Part shown: in pieces, positions 37,862 through 48,050 of the stretch
Layout: each line of letters begins with the position of its first letter
How positions within the stretch are numbered: position 1 is the stretch's first letter
Assembly (NCBI RefSeq): GCF_001619985.1
Contig: NW_017264193.1
Coordinates: 3,129,155 to 3,193,154 of the forward strand
From: Xylona heveae TC161
Lineage: Eukaryota > Ascomycota > Xylonomycetes > Xylonales > Xylonaceae
Direction: 5' to 3'
DNA length: 64,000 nt
Notes under the pieces: generated by a model
What the model saw: the letters and a program-made list of their open reading frames with translations, nothing else
Database searches by the model: none
Told to the model about the DNA's origin: nothing
Made by a program: the position numbers and the translations under genes

Positions 37862-38653
37862 ATGGCCACCGCAAACTCTATAACCGTCACTCTCCCCCAA
37901 CTCGCCAAAATGATTGACCATTCTCTTCTTCACCCTAGCATGACCGACAGCGAGATCAAAGCGGGTCTTGCAACTGCCAGACAAAACCACGTGGCAACAG
38001 CCTGCATCAAGCCGTACTCTATTGAACTTGCCAAAGCCGAGCTCGGCGGCAGTGACGTCCTCATCTGCCCCGTCATTGGCTTCCCCCACGGCAACAGCAC
38101 CACAGCCATCAAAGTCGCCGAGGCCAGAGAGGCTGCCAAAGCAGGCGGGTCTGAAATCGACATGGTAGTCAACATTGGCAAAGTCCTCGGACAGGACTGG
38201 GATTACGTCTCCCACGAGATCCAGCTCATCAACGAGGCCGTTGCTGCGGAGGGCGCCATTTTGAAAGTCATTTTTGAAAACGACTACCTCCAGCCCGAGC
38301 ACATCATCAAGCTCTGTGGAATATGCACGGAGCTGAATGTCGCCTTTGCCAAAACGTCCACTGGATTTGGCTTCGTCAAGCAGCCCAGTGGGGAGTACAA
38401 CTATAAAGGCGCCACGCTCGAGCATCTCACACTGATGCGTCAGCATCTAGGCCCCAAGGTGCAGATAAAAGCTGCCGGCGGCGTGCGCAACCTTGATGAT
38501 TTTCTTCATATTATGAAGCTCGGCGTGACCCGCATCGGCGCGTCAGCGACGGTTGCTATCCTCGAGGAAGCCCGCAGGCGTGGCATCGGTGAGCAGCCCG
38601 TCGAGGTGACTTTCAAGCCCATGCACGATCAGGGCCAAGCGGGTGGTTATTAA
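37862..38653 (+). CDS. deoC: Deoxyribose-phosphate aldolase (DERA)
   Basis: Class I aldolase that cleaves 2-deoxyribose 5-phosphate to glyceraldehyde 3-phosphate and acetaldehyde. In reverse, the family joins acetaldehyde to many aldehydes. Single exon of 263 aa, near the usual bacterial length. The Schiff-base Lys is at about 164 (AFAKTSTGFG). The second active-site Lys is at about 203 (IKAAGGVR) and the Asp at about 100 (SEIDMVVNIG). I chose the ATG at 37862 because the domain begins at once; an in-frame ATG at 37754 would add 36 unrelated residues. It is the first gene of the accessory region and could be a housekeeping enzyme or a cluster member. Confidence 0.93.
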   Translation: MATANSITVTLPQLAKMIDHSLLHPSMTDSEIKAGLATARQNHVATACIKPYSIELAKAELGGSDVLICPVIGFPHGNSTTAIKVAEAREAAKAGGSEIDMVVNIGKVLGQDWDYVSHEIQLINEAVAAEGAILKVIFENDYLQPEHIIKLCGICTELNVAFAKTSTGFGFVKQPSGEYNYKGATLEHLTLMRQHLGPKVQIKAAGGVRNLDDFLHIMKLGVTRIGASATVAILEEARRRGIGEQPVEVTFKPMHDQGQAGGY

Positions 38654-39667
38654 TGAGAATGTGGTTGATCAGTTCGTGCTGTGTGTCTTATGTTGATCTT
38701 TTGTCTTGACTCTTATGCATTTATGGTCTTATTTTGCCAAGCTTGATGGCAGTGGCATGTTGCAATCCAATTGCCTATTGCAACGGGGATGATTTAAATT
38801 GTTATACCGAGACGTCCAAGCATATAGGACTAATTCTATCTGATGATCCACAATAAATTCAGTAATAGTACAAACCGTAGTAAAAATGTACAAGCCCTCT
38901 GACAAAACGAATTCGAGTATCTCCATGCGATAACTCACAGCTAAAATATTTTTCCTACGTCCTTTCTCGAAACGAACCTGAAACGGACCCTTCAGTCTAT
39001 TTTTAATACTAAACCTTTAAGTTACAGATTATGCATTTGAGTTTCATGGCCACAGTCCGTATAATGGTCTCCACAAATTACATGATAGTAAATCGAAACA
39101 AACTATGGCATTTAGGACGTCCGTTCGTCTGGTCTCGGAGGTCTTTTTGACTAAATCCATATATGCATTAATTTTTTATTTTTATTTTCGTTTTCATTTT
39201 TTCCGTTTACCCCTCAATATTTGGTATTTTTTCCTCTTTTCTTTTCTTTATTTAATCTTTTTTTACTTCTTTTTTTTATTAGCGGATGATTACTTTTCTA
39301 GTCCATGTTGTGGAATACTTCACAGTGCTCACCCTCAAGGAAAGGCGGTGGTTATCGATCAGTCTGGTACTCGTGTAAATGTTGCATATTTTGAGCAAAT
39401 CACCAGTGACCAGCAGCATTATTCTCAGCATAACATTTGCTGATTAATTGTTGACGTCTTTCCTAAATAGGCAATCTGAGTGGTGATCACAGACTGGTGG
39501 AGGCGGTGACTAGTCAGATCTACGTTCCTCCGTTCCTCCGTAGTCCTACCTCCAAGAATCCTATACTTGGTCCAGATTTACTGTGTAAAGTACCAAGACT
39601 ACTACACAGTGTCCATTGGTCTTATTGGTCTTAAAAGACACCTTATCCAACTAATATACTTTTAAAA
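38654..39667. other. AT-rich spacer
   Basis: About 1 kb between DERA and the acetyltransferase gene, with a strongly T-rich stretch at about 39165-39285. No gene is seen. Confidence 0.5.
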
Positions 39668-40683
39668 ATGGCAGCTCAAGAGAAAGCCCCAAGAGAACTA
39701 GAAAAAGCCAGGACCTTGGCGCATGTGCCATGGTGCGAAGACTATGAGAAGATGATTTCGGGAATGCTGTAAGTGCCGTAATTGCCCTTTACCTTGATTA
39801 TATCAAAGTTAGTTGTTCGAATCGAATACATGTTTTTGTTGTGCTTTTGTCTTGCTTTTGTCTTGCTTTTGTCTTGTTTCCCCTCTCCCCCCCCTTCTTA
39901 CTTTTCTGGCCCCGCCTTGTGTTCTTCAAAGACTCAAAGTTCAAACTTCTCCTTAAGTTGCCAACCATCGAGAATGCGGGTTCAATGATACCATTGGTCA
40001 AATAGCTCACGGAGGTTCACGCCTGTTTCAAAAGATACAATGCATTCGTGCCCGAGTTAGCTTCCGCGCGCTTCAGAGCGCGCGCCTGGGCACATAAATA
40101 CAACCACTACTTCCCCACTTCTGCCGAGGACAACAAGGCGACCACCGCCGGACAAGGAGGAGAAGGAGGGAGTGTTGCAGCAGTAGCAGCAGTAGCAGCA
40201 GCGGCAGCAGCGCTAGAACGCGCCCGACTGGGCATGCTCCGCGATCTCATGGGCGACATGAAAGGCGACGAAGTCTTCATCGAGCCCCCCTTTGCCATCG
40301 ACTACGGCTGCAACATCCGGCTGGGCGACAGATTCTATGCGAATTTCAATCTGATCATTCTCGACTGCGCGCTGGTGACGATTGGGGACCGCGTCATGTG
40401 CGGGCCCAATGTCTCGCTCCTGACCGCCACGCACGAAGTCGAGGTCCAGAGCCGCAGAGCCAATGTCGAGTTTGCGCGGCCCATTACGATTGGCAACGAC
40501 TGCTGGATCGGTGCGGGCGCGGTCATCCTGCCCGGCGTCACGATCGGAGATGGCTGCACCGTCGGCGCGGCGGCGGTGGTGACGCGCGATGTGCCTCCCT
40601 GGAGTGTGGTCGTAGGGAGCCCGGCACGGGTGGTGAAGAAGGTGACGCCGCTGGATGATGATGAGGCGCCGGCCCGGCAGTAG
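39668..40683 (+). CDS. Maltose/galactoside-type O-acetyltransferase (left-handed beta-helix)
   Basis: Acetyl-CoA-dependent acetyltransferase of the LacA/Maa/NodL group, acting on sugar or other small hydroxyl compounds. Exons are 39668-39768 and 40035-40683 (249 aa). The 266-bp intron (GTAAGT...CAAAAG) restores MISGMLYNAFVPEL, the start of the maltose-acetyltransferase (Mac) domain. Hexapeptide repeats run from about residue 125, with the likely catalytic His at about 167 (LLTATHEVE). WIGAGAVILPGVTIGDG follows. An Ala/Val-rich insert at about 81-94, coded by GCAGTA/GCAGCA repeats, interrupts the helical N-terminal domain. In this setting it may acetylate the cluster product (inference). Confidence 0.88.
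40176..40211 (+). repeat. Coding GCA/GTA trinucleotide repeat
   Basis: Repeated GCAGCAGTA units inside the acetyltransferase reading frame, giving VAAVAAVAAAAAA. Length probably varies between strains. Confidence 0.85.
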
Positions 40684-41224
40684 AGGGCGTTTTGGTGTGT
40701 CTGTGTCTAGTTAAATCATAGATTGGTACGAACATACAACAGCGGTATTTTAAATTAGAATGGGAATCGGATCATAATGGGGCTTTTTAAGTATGGGGTA
40801 TATATATATATATATATGTATATGTATTGTATATATACATATTATACTGTATTATATTATACCATACTATACCAGTAACCCTCTGCCCTCAATATTAAAA
40901 ATACTTCAAAGTCTAACTCCTCTTAAAAACATAATGTTAAACAAAAAAGCAAGCCTTGTATTAATTAACCTTGTATCAATTAATTGACTCTTGCATATAG
41001 TTCAATTATATAAGGAATCAAGATTGCCCTGGAATGCCATTTCTTTCAACACTACTGTGCTATAAACTACTATGCTATGAAAATAGGCTCAGGAGCAAGA
41101 ATCTCCGGAGCTGAGAATATTCAGACTAACCCTTCAGGCTGGCCTCTCAATGGGAACCATTCGATTGCCTGAGTAGATCAAGCGTCCAGCGCCCAGGAAT
41201 CGCACGTTCAGCTTGTTGTGTATA
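40684..41224. other. AT-rich spacer with (TA)n tract
   Basis: About 540 bp between the convergent acetyltransferase (+) and transketolase (-) genes. A (TA)n run at 40799-40817 and further TATA-like repeats to 40870 dominate. No gene is seen. Confidence 0.55.
40799..40817. repeat. (TA)n microsatellite
   Basis: Nine or so TA units in the 3' flank of the acetyltransferase gene. Confidence 0.9.
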
Positions 41225-43656
41225 TTAAATTCTAATTTGCGCAAGTTCCTGAAATTCACCCTGTACTTGTCCATTGTGCCAGTCCTCCAAGAACGCCATG
41301 ACAACTTTTACAATATTCTCCTTCTGAAATCCAAAATACGCTTGTGCCTGCCGTGGCGGCAGCGACTTTCCAAAGCTTTTCATACATACTGCAGCATCGG
41401 CATAACGTTCCCATCCATTTGAGACAAACGCTTCAATCACCACCGCCGGAATGCCTTTATTGCGTTGCAATGTTTCTCGTCGGTACTCCCGCGACTGCTG
41501 CTCAAAAAGTCTCTGACAAGGGAAGCTAACGACACGTGCAGCAATGCCTTTTGATGCTAAGCACTTGTGCGTCTGCACCGCGAACTCGAGCTCTGATCCA
41601 ACACCTATAAGTGTCACATCTGCTCGCTCATTCTGGATGATCGTGTATGCACCTTTCAGTACACTCTGGCGGTTGGTCATCCCTGGGAATTGCTCGGTAG
41701 GCTCTGAAGACAGGCTGATCATGGTTGGCATTTTGGTCGATGCGATTGCTGCCTGCCATGCTCCTTCAAGCTCTTCAACATCCGCCGGACGGATGAAGAG
41801 TAAATTTGGCATCGCTCTGTACAATGCTGCCACTTCTACAGGCTGGTGAGTAGGACCGTCCTCGCCGATCGACACGGAGTCATGAGTGGCAATGTGGATC
41901 ACCTGGAGATCTTGTAGAGCAGCCATTCGAATTGCTGGCGCAGCGTAAAGCGTGAACATGAGGAAAGTTGAAGTTATGGGAATAATGGTACCAGGATGGT
42001 AAGCTGCAATGCCGTTGGAAATAGCTGCCATGGCATGTTCCCTAGTACCAAAGTGAATATATCGTCCTGTATAGGACCCTCGGAACTCTTTTGCCACGGA
42101 TAGGTTTGGCTATTGACACATGTGAGCACGTTGACTTAGTGAGCGCTTGTACTGGTTCTTACCGATTGAAAGTCTTCTTTGCCTTCCCATGCAAGCCCCA
42201 CACTCGAGTCCAGGTCCGCAGTGCCAACCATGAAACAATCATGCCTTTTCAGATATGGTTGAATGACATAAGCAGAACCATCTCTTGTTGACAACGGAGA
42301 GTTTGACCACCCCGAGACGTTCAACGATAGATCAAACGGGCTAACTGTGTTTATAACCTCTGGAGCTTTGCCATTCATACGTTCCCGAAACCGAGTACCC
42401 AAATCCGGATAGTGTCGTTCATACTCTCCAAGCAGATCTTGCCATTTGCGGACATGTTCAGCACCTTGGATAGGAATGGAAGCAAAGAAGTCGGCGACAT
42501 CCTTTGGTACATCAAAGCTCAAATTTGTATCAAAACCAAGGCGGGACTTCAGATGGAAAGTTTCCTCCTCTCCCAACGGAGTTCCATGTGCTTTTCTTGT
42601 ATTCGAGTTCTTTGTGTAGATCCCAATGACGGTCTTCACATTGATGAAAGTCGGTTTGCCATTTCGCACCTTGGCTGAGTGAATTGCGGAGAGAATGCCA
42701 TTGACGTCCCGGGAGCCATTGTCAACATTGATAACATTCCAGCCGCACGCCTTCATTTTGAGGTTGATATCCTCGCTGTTTGTCAGTCTAACTGGTCCGT
42801 CGCTCTGTATTTGATTGTTGTCATAGATCAAAATCAAATTGTCGAGTCCCCATTGACCTGCAAGGCTTATTGCTTCAAGAGCAGGGCCTTCTTGCAGGCA
42901 AGCATCCCCAGTAAGACACCAGGTCGTATTATCAACAATGGGATACCCCGGGCGGTTGAATATGGATCCAAGGTGTTTAGCAGCCATTGCCAACCCTGTT
43001 GCATTTGCAATACCTTGACCAAGGGGTCCGGTGGATACTTCAATGCCCTGAAAGATATTAGGTTGCACCCATAGTTTGAATCTAAAGGGCGGTCTTCTTA
43101 CTGGGTTTTGAATCTCTGGATGGCCAGGGCAAAGTGAATCAAGACGGTCAGAATGGTAGCTCTTGAGCTGGTCCATAGTCATGTCTCTGTACCCTGCATA
43201 GTGCATGAAGATGTACTGGAGCAAACAACAATGCCCATTGGAAAGAACAAAGCGGTCTCGATTAAACCAGGTAGGGTCCTCAGGTGAGTAGCACATGGCA
43301 TAGCGCCATAAAGCAATCCCTATGGCTACCATGCCTATGGCACCACTATACAAGATTAGTGCCTGTCGCTCTTAACAAAAAGTTCCCAAAACAAAACCTT
43401 ACCCAGGGTGGCCACCATCAAATTGCTGGCAGAGATCCGCTATCAAGACACTGGTGGCCTTGAGAATAAGATCATGATCTCCATGGTCGGTTTCGGTAGT
43501 CTGATTTTGGGAGTCCGACTCGCTACCAGAGATGTTTGTAGGACTTTCCGGATTCGATTCCACTTCGTCGTAAAGTATTAATGCCCCTTTTTCTAGGCTT
43601 CGGCGAAAGGCAACTTGCGTGTTGAAAGTTGCAGGATTGATGGTTAAGCTCGCCAT
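41225..43656 (-). CDS. Dihydroxyacetone-synthase-like transketolase
   Basis: Thiamine-diphosphate enzyme that moves a two-carbon ketol unit to an aldehyde. Exons on the minus strand are 43656-43403, 43345-43102, 43047-42163 and 42109-41225 (755 aa), all GT-AG and in phase. Visible residues are GGHPGG (H83), SNGH (H123), GDACLQEG with NN 24 residues after it for thiamine diphosphate, STGPLGQGI, the catalytic Glu at about 485 (FGTREHAM) and H549 (EDGPTHQP). Segments such as RFVLSNGHCCLLQY, QLKSYHSDRLDSLCPGHPEI and CLTGDACLQEG resemble dihydroxyacetone synthase of methylotrophic yeasts, as I remember it, more than housekeeping transketolase. The C-terminus (AQIRI) lacks a peroxisomal PTS1 signal. 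An Asp/Ser/Thr-rich insert of about 25 residues lies near the N-terminus. Confidence 0.9.
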
Positions 43657-44820
43657 GATGAAAGAGAGTAATTCCTACTAGGATTAAAATGTATTGATAT
43701 CTAAGCCGTGTGTCGTTAGTCCAGAAACCTGATCTTGGCAGACACGGTATATATAATGTATATATAGAAAGTCCTCTTCCTTTCTAGTATACAATGAGGA
43801 TGAACAAATGCTTACCTTGTCAGAGGCTTACTTTTATGATCGGCTGCTTACTGACACAAAGTCCCAGAGCTTACCACGTATCAAGCATAATCTTTGTGTA
43901 CCTTTATTATAGCTATAATCTAATAAATGTTCATTATTCATACGCCTCTCGTGGTTTGGACTTAGTAAGAAGCGTAATTTATTTATCTACACTTGCATTA
44001 TTACCCGTAACGTAGAAATTATGCTTATGTTCCTCCCTGTGTGCTTATGTTATGGCAAGAGCTGGTTAGAATGTGCTTACGTAGGCTATTACATATTATG
44101 CTTACATTGCATGTTTTATATCCTGTTATAAGTTTTGTTCAACTTGCATAAGTTTGTGTTGTTATTAGTTAAACTACTTACAGGTCCGGAGCTGAGCTTC
44201 AATTTTACAAAATCTTGATTTGTACAGAATCCTTACTTCAAGAACAACTATAACTTGTATCTGTACTATTCTTGGATTTGATACTTAGTCTATATTTTAT
44301 TCTTCTAGTAAAGCTATTACAAACTTCTAAAACACCATAGAATCTTCCAAAAAGACTAGTGAGAAATGACATAATTCCAACTTTACCGGCCTGATAGAAA
44401 TTTTTAGTGTTTCCAGAAGTACAATCAAAACCTACTAAAGAGAATAAAATGTATGAAATTTTTAGCAGAGAGTACTGATTAAAGTATAAGCTGATGCACT
44501 TACTTTCTACCATTCAACATGGTTCAGTTCCTGTACTTGCCTTGAAGCTCTTACATGGTTAACTCAGGATGTTATGGTTGCGAGAATATCATGGCAGTCA
44601 CAAGTTAGGAAATTATGTAATTTATTTTTGATGGTTATATACATGTCATTGCCTGTATATCTGTTGAAAACACGCTGCCATTACCCTGCTGCTGGGTAAT
44701 ACTTACGGCCACGACTGCTTGTGGTAGAATTCAGAATTTGCCACTTTGCTCGCACTGAGAACCACCAGAGCTCGTCTTCTACTAGTGAATCTCCTGGAGT
44801 AAGCTGTTAGCAAAATTCAT
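43657..44820. other. AT-rich spacer with dispersed GCTTA motifs
   Basis: About 1.2 kb between the transketolase and the DHA1 transporter genes. Eight copies of GCTTA(C/T) lie between 43809 and 44105. Below 44240 there is a short open frame of 91 codons on the minus strand with no known family. No supported gene. Confidence 0.5.
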
Positions 44821-46610
44821 CTATCGAGAGGCATGGCTACTCACATTTGCAATCTTGCTTCTAGCACGAATTCGCGGCCCGTATATAAGAAGGGCCCAAG
44901 GTACAACACTAAGAATCAAGGCCTGGATCTATGAGTACGATTGTAACTTTTCTTTTGACAGTATAGCGGATGCTTACCACCCCTCCAAGAAAACTCAAGG
45001 CACCAGGAATTTTCATAGACGAAAACATAGCATCAGTTGCGAGTGGGAAAACGCCGCCCAAAATATTACGCGTCAGCGATTGTGCAGCCAGAGCTGAACT
45101 TGCATATCGATGATACGTATCGGCCGTGTAGTTGTTGACTGCAAGAAAGATGGTATAGATGCCTATCGTAGCAATAGCTATGGCGATGGACGGCACGATC
45201 CAGTGAATAGATTCTCTGCAAGTCCAAGCCCATATGAAAAGTCCTGTGGGAAACATGAAACATTCTAAACAAGCGAAATGAAGGCGAGACTCTGGAGACA
45301 TGATCGGATTTCCAAGCCGAGGTCGCAGCCTTTCCAAATAGATGTTAACTGTGGCCCCAAGAAGAGCTCCGACGGCCATTGCTGGTGAATATTAGCCATG
45401 AGTAAATCTCAATACCATTTGGGTTGAGTTACATGTAAATACTGCCCCAATTTGCTGGCTGTTAAAGCCGTAGGCGGCTTTGAATGTCAATGGAAGACCA
45501 CCAAAGGAGAGATATAATACCCCCCACGCAAAAGCGATCCACAAGCTAAACCAGAAGACTACCGGCTAGAGGCGAGCGATCAGCCGACTTCATGTCAATG
45601 CATATCGCTAGAAATGATTGCAAGTACTCACCTCAGTGACCAACAAGCCTATAAAATAAATTAGAGATGCAGCACCAACACGGGTAATAAGCTAGCTTAC
45701 GAAGAGGTCGCGAGAGGGATATACGTAGCAAGCTTGCCAGGGATACTGAATCTTCTTTGGTAGCTATACTCCACTGAACTTGTTGCAGTTGCCCATCCAC
45801 GTTCAGGCCACGCATCCCAAGTGTCTGGCATTTGGCGTACCATTGGTTCAATGCTCGAGCATTTCGAGAAAGGAGCACATTCTCGCGAGTTTCTTGGAAG
45901 AAAATGGCCGAAATCAATGTGAGGCTGCCACAGCTGATTGCTTGTACATAGAAAACCCAGCGCCATTGGAGATGAAATGCAATAATTCCGGAAACAAGCG
46001 GCCCTAGACCAGTCCCAAAGAAGGCGGCACCAGCGAAGATGGCCATAGCTGTATTCCGTTCGTCAACGCGGTATATGTCGGCAACGATGCCGCCAACCAT
46101 GGTAGAAAAGGTGGAGCTTCCAACGCCTGCAAAAAATCTGGCAATAAGAAGGCCGGAAAAAGAGTCCGTCAATGCGCAACCAAGCTGTGACAAAAAGAAG
46201 ATCAAACCAGAGAAGAGAAATACCGGTTCACGGCCCTTGATTTCCGAAAAAGGTGCAAGTATCATGGGTGCAATAGCAAATCCAATGCAGTAGGTGGTAG
46301 TGCCGAGGGTGAGGAGAGTCTGGGAGACATCCCAGGCCGCTCCCATAACGGGGCCAGGGGCATTGTTCGAGCCGGAAGCATAGCCAGAGACCACAGTCAC
46401 AGTGCACGATAGGCACGTGGTGAAGATCTTCCGCCTGCTGGTCCAGTCAAATGGGGAGATCAACTTGGGAGGAGGCGAAGGGTAAAGTGAAGATGGTGGA
46501 AATGGTTGTGGCATAGGGGTCTCGAAGGTCAACTCCGTCAGCACGGTAGTTGTTGACCCTTCGTTCCATTGTTCCGACTTTTCAGACTGCATATTCGTCG
46601 CCTGCGGCAT
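44821..46610 (-). CDS. MFS transporter, DHA1 (drug:H+ antiporter-1) type
   Basis: Twelve-helix exporter driven by protons. Exons on the minus strand are 46610-45701, 45648-45632 (only 17 nt), 45565-45433, 45381-44978 and 44928-44821 (523 aa). All junctions are GT-AG and the frame is kept throughout. After a hydrophilic N-terminus come FDWTSRRKIFTTCL and helices typical of DHA1. Motif C is GTGLGPLVSGII. The last exon reads IQALILSVVPWALLIYGPRIRARSKI, a normal DHA1 end. A GTGAGT right after IAN could splice out the last few codons, so the exact C-terminus is uncertain. It is divergent from the second transporter at 48051 and probably exports the cluster product or gives self-protection (inference). 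Confidence 0.87.
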
Positions 46611-48050
46611 GCTCTTCTGGATGGTTGAGATGGTCTACCAGAGTGATAACATGACAGAAATGGAGGCCTCTTCGCTGCACGGCAGGGGAAGATAATATAT
46701 CGAGCTCGGGCCAAAATACTCTACCCTAATTATTAGTGGACGGGCACTAGTAAAGCGTCAAAGATCATTGTTAGCGTCGGCACTCTATACAAAGCGGCGC
46801 CTTCGACTCATCTGCACCGAGTCACGCTGGCGCTGAATCGGCCAGAGGACAGTTCGTTGACCAAAGAAACTCCCCTGTAAAAAGAGCGAGAATATTTCGG
46901 ATGGATGGGGATGATGATTACGGAGGCAAACAGATGGTTGGTCTGACACCAAATACCTACCTACCTAGGTATCTAAGATACCTACCTGCTTAAGTTAGGA
47001 CGGACGGGAGAAGCATCCGAGAAAGGCCCACGTTAGGTACTAGCGCCGGGATGAAATTCAAAAGACGTTCTGTCACACTAAAGAATAAGGGCTGCATCTA
47101 GTGTTGGTGCTTACGCTCATCCTGATAACAGTGAGCAGCATGCCCACTATAATCTATCCGGACTATAAAGGTTAACCCATCAAGCAGTCATAACATAGTC
47201 CTCCTGGCCGGTCAGCCTGCTCAGCAAATCCCCTACGTCCGCTAAGCCATTAAGATTACTATACCTTAACTATAGATGATGGGATTGGTAGCAATTGTTT
47301 GGGAGTAGGAAATCCTCATAGCCAACTCAGTACCTCAACGAGCGTTATGGCATGTAAGCATCAGCTAGATTTCATGATCCGGCCGGATAAGATAAGACGA
47401 CAGTAAAAGGTGTACCTTATCAATAGCATTGCATAATATCCAGGATGCTCACCCGCCAGCCATCATCATAAGCTGCATTTCATGGCCCAAGCAGATAAGA
47501 TAAAATAGACACTGACAACATACGAGTACTTGAATGGAGACCAATGGGATAAGCAAGGGTTTTCTAGCCGCACGACTGTGAAAGAAATCAAAAGTTATTT
47601 GACCCTCTGGTAGATACTTCTATTTGCCGGCTTCATTGAGTAACTAATGAATGGGCCTACACTTAAAGTCACCATTGCTACCCACTCAAAGCCATCTGTG
47701 CCATCTTGCCGTTTCCTTATCTAAATCTACCCATGTTGTAAAAATGTATTTGACCCTTGTACATACGGTATCTGTAGATACCTAGGGTTTCCACACTTCT
47801 TTGTACTCCTGGCACGTGATCTCGGAGTATATCTTCATCACGCCTCGCTACCTAGGTAGGTAGGTAGTCATAATTCATCAGAAACCAACCTAGTTTTTGG
47901 ATTCTACACCGTATAATTATCTGTGACACCCACACGCCAACACTACATCTTCAAGCAATAATTTTTTTTTCCACCCTGCATTCACAAGTACTCCAAAATT
48001 ACTTTTTTCCAAACGTTAACCTCTTCGGTTTTGTAATCGTACGGGCTAGA
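46611..48050. promoter_or_regulatory. Divergent promoter region of the two MFS transporters
   Basis: About 1.4 kb without a gene between start codons at 46610 (-) and 48051 (+). It contains CCTACCTACCTAGGTATCT (about 46956-46974) and CTACCTAGGTAGGTAGGTAG (47848-47867), each built around the palindrome TACCTAGGTA, and ATACCTAGGG near 47779. These could serve both genes. Confidence 0.55.

Noticed and set aside
37724-38446. 240-codon open frame antisense to DERA
   Set aside because: It lies opposite a strongly conserved enzyme and has no recognisable family.
44238-44513. 91-codon open frame in the AT-rich spacer beside the DHA1 gene
   Set aside because: Composition is that of AT-rich sequence and no homologue is recognised.
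44909-45379. Reading the DHA1 transporter as a broken pseudogene
   Set aside because: The separate open frames join through good splice sites, including a 17-nt exon, into one full-length protein.
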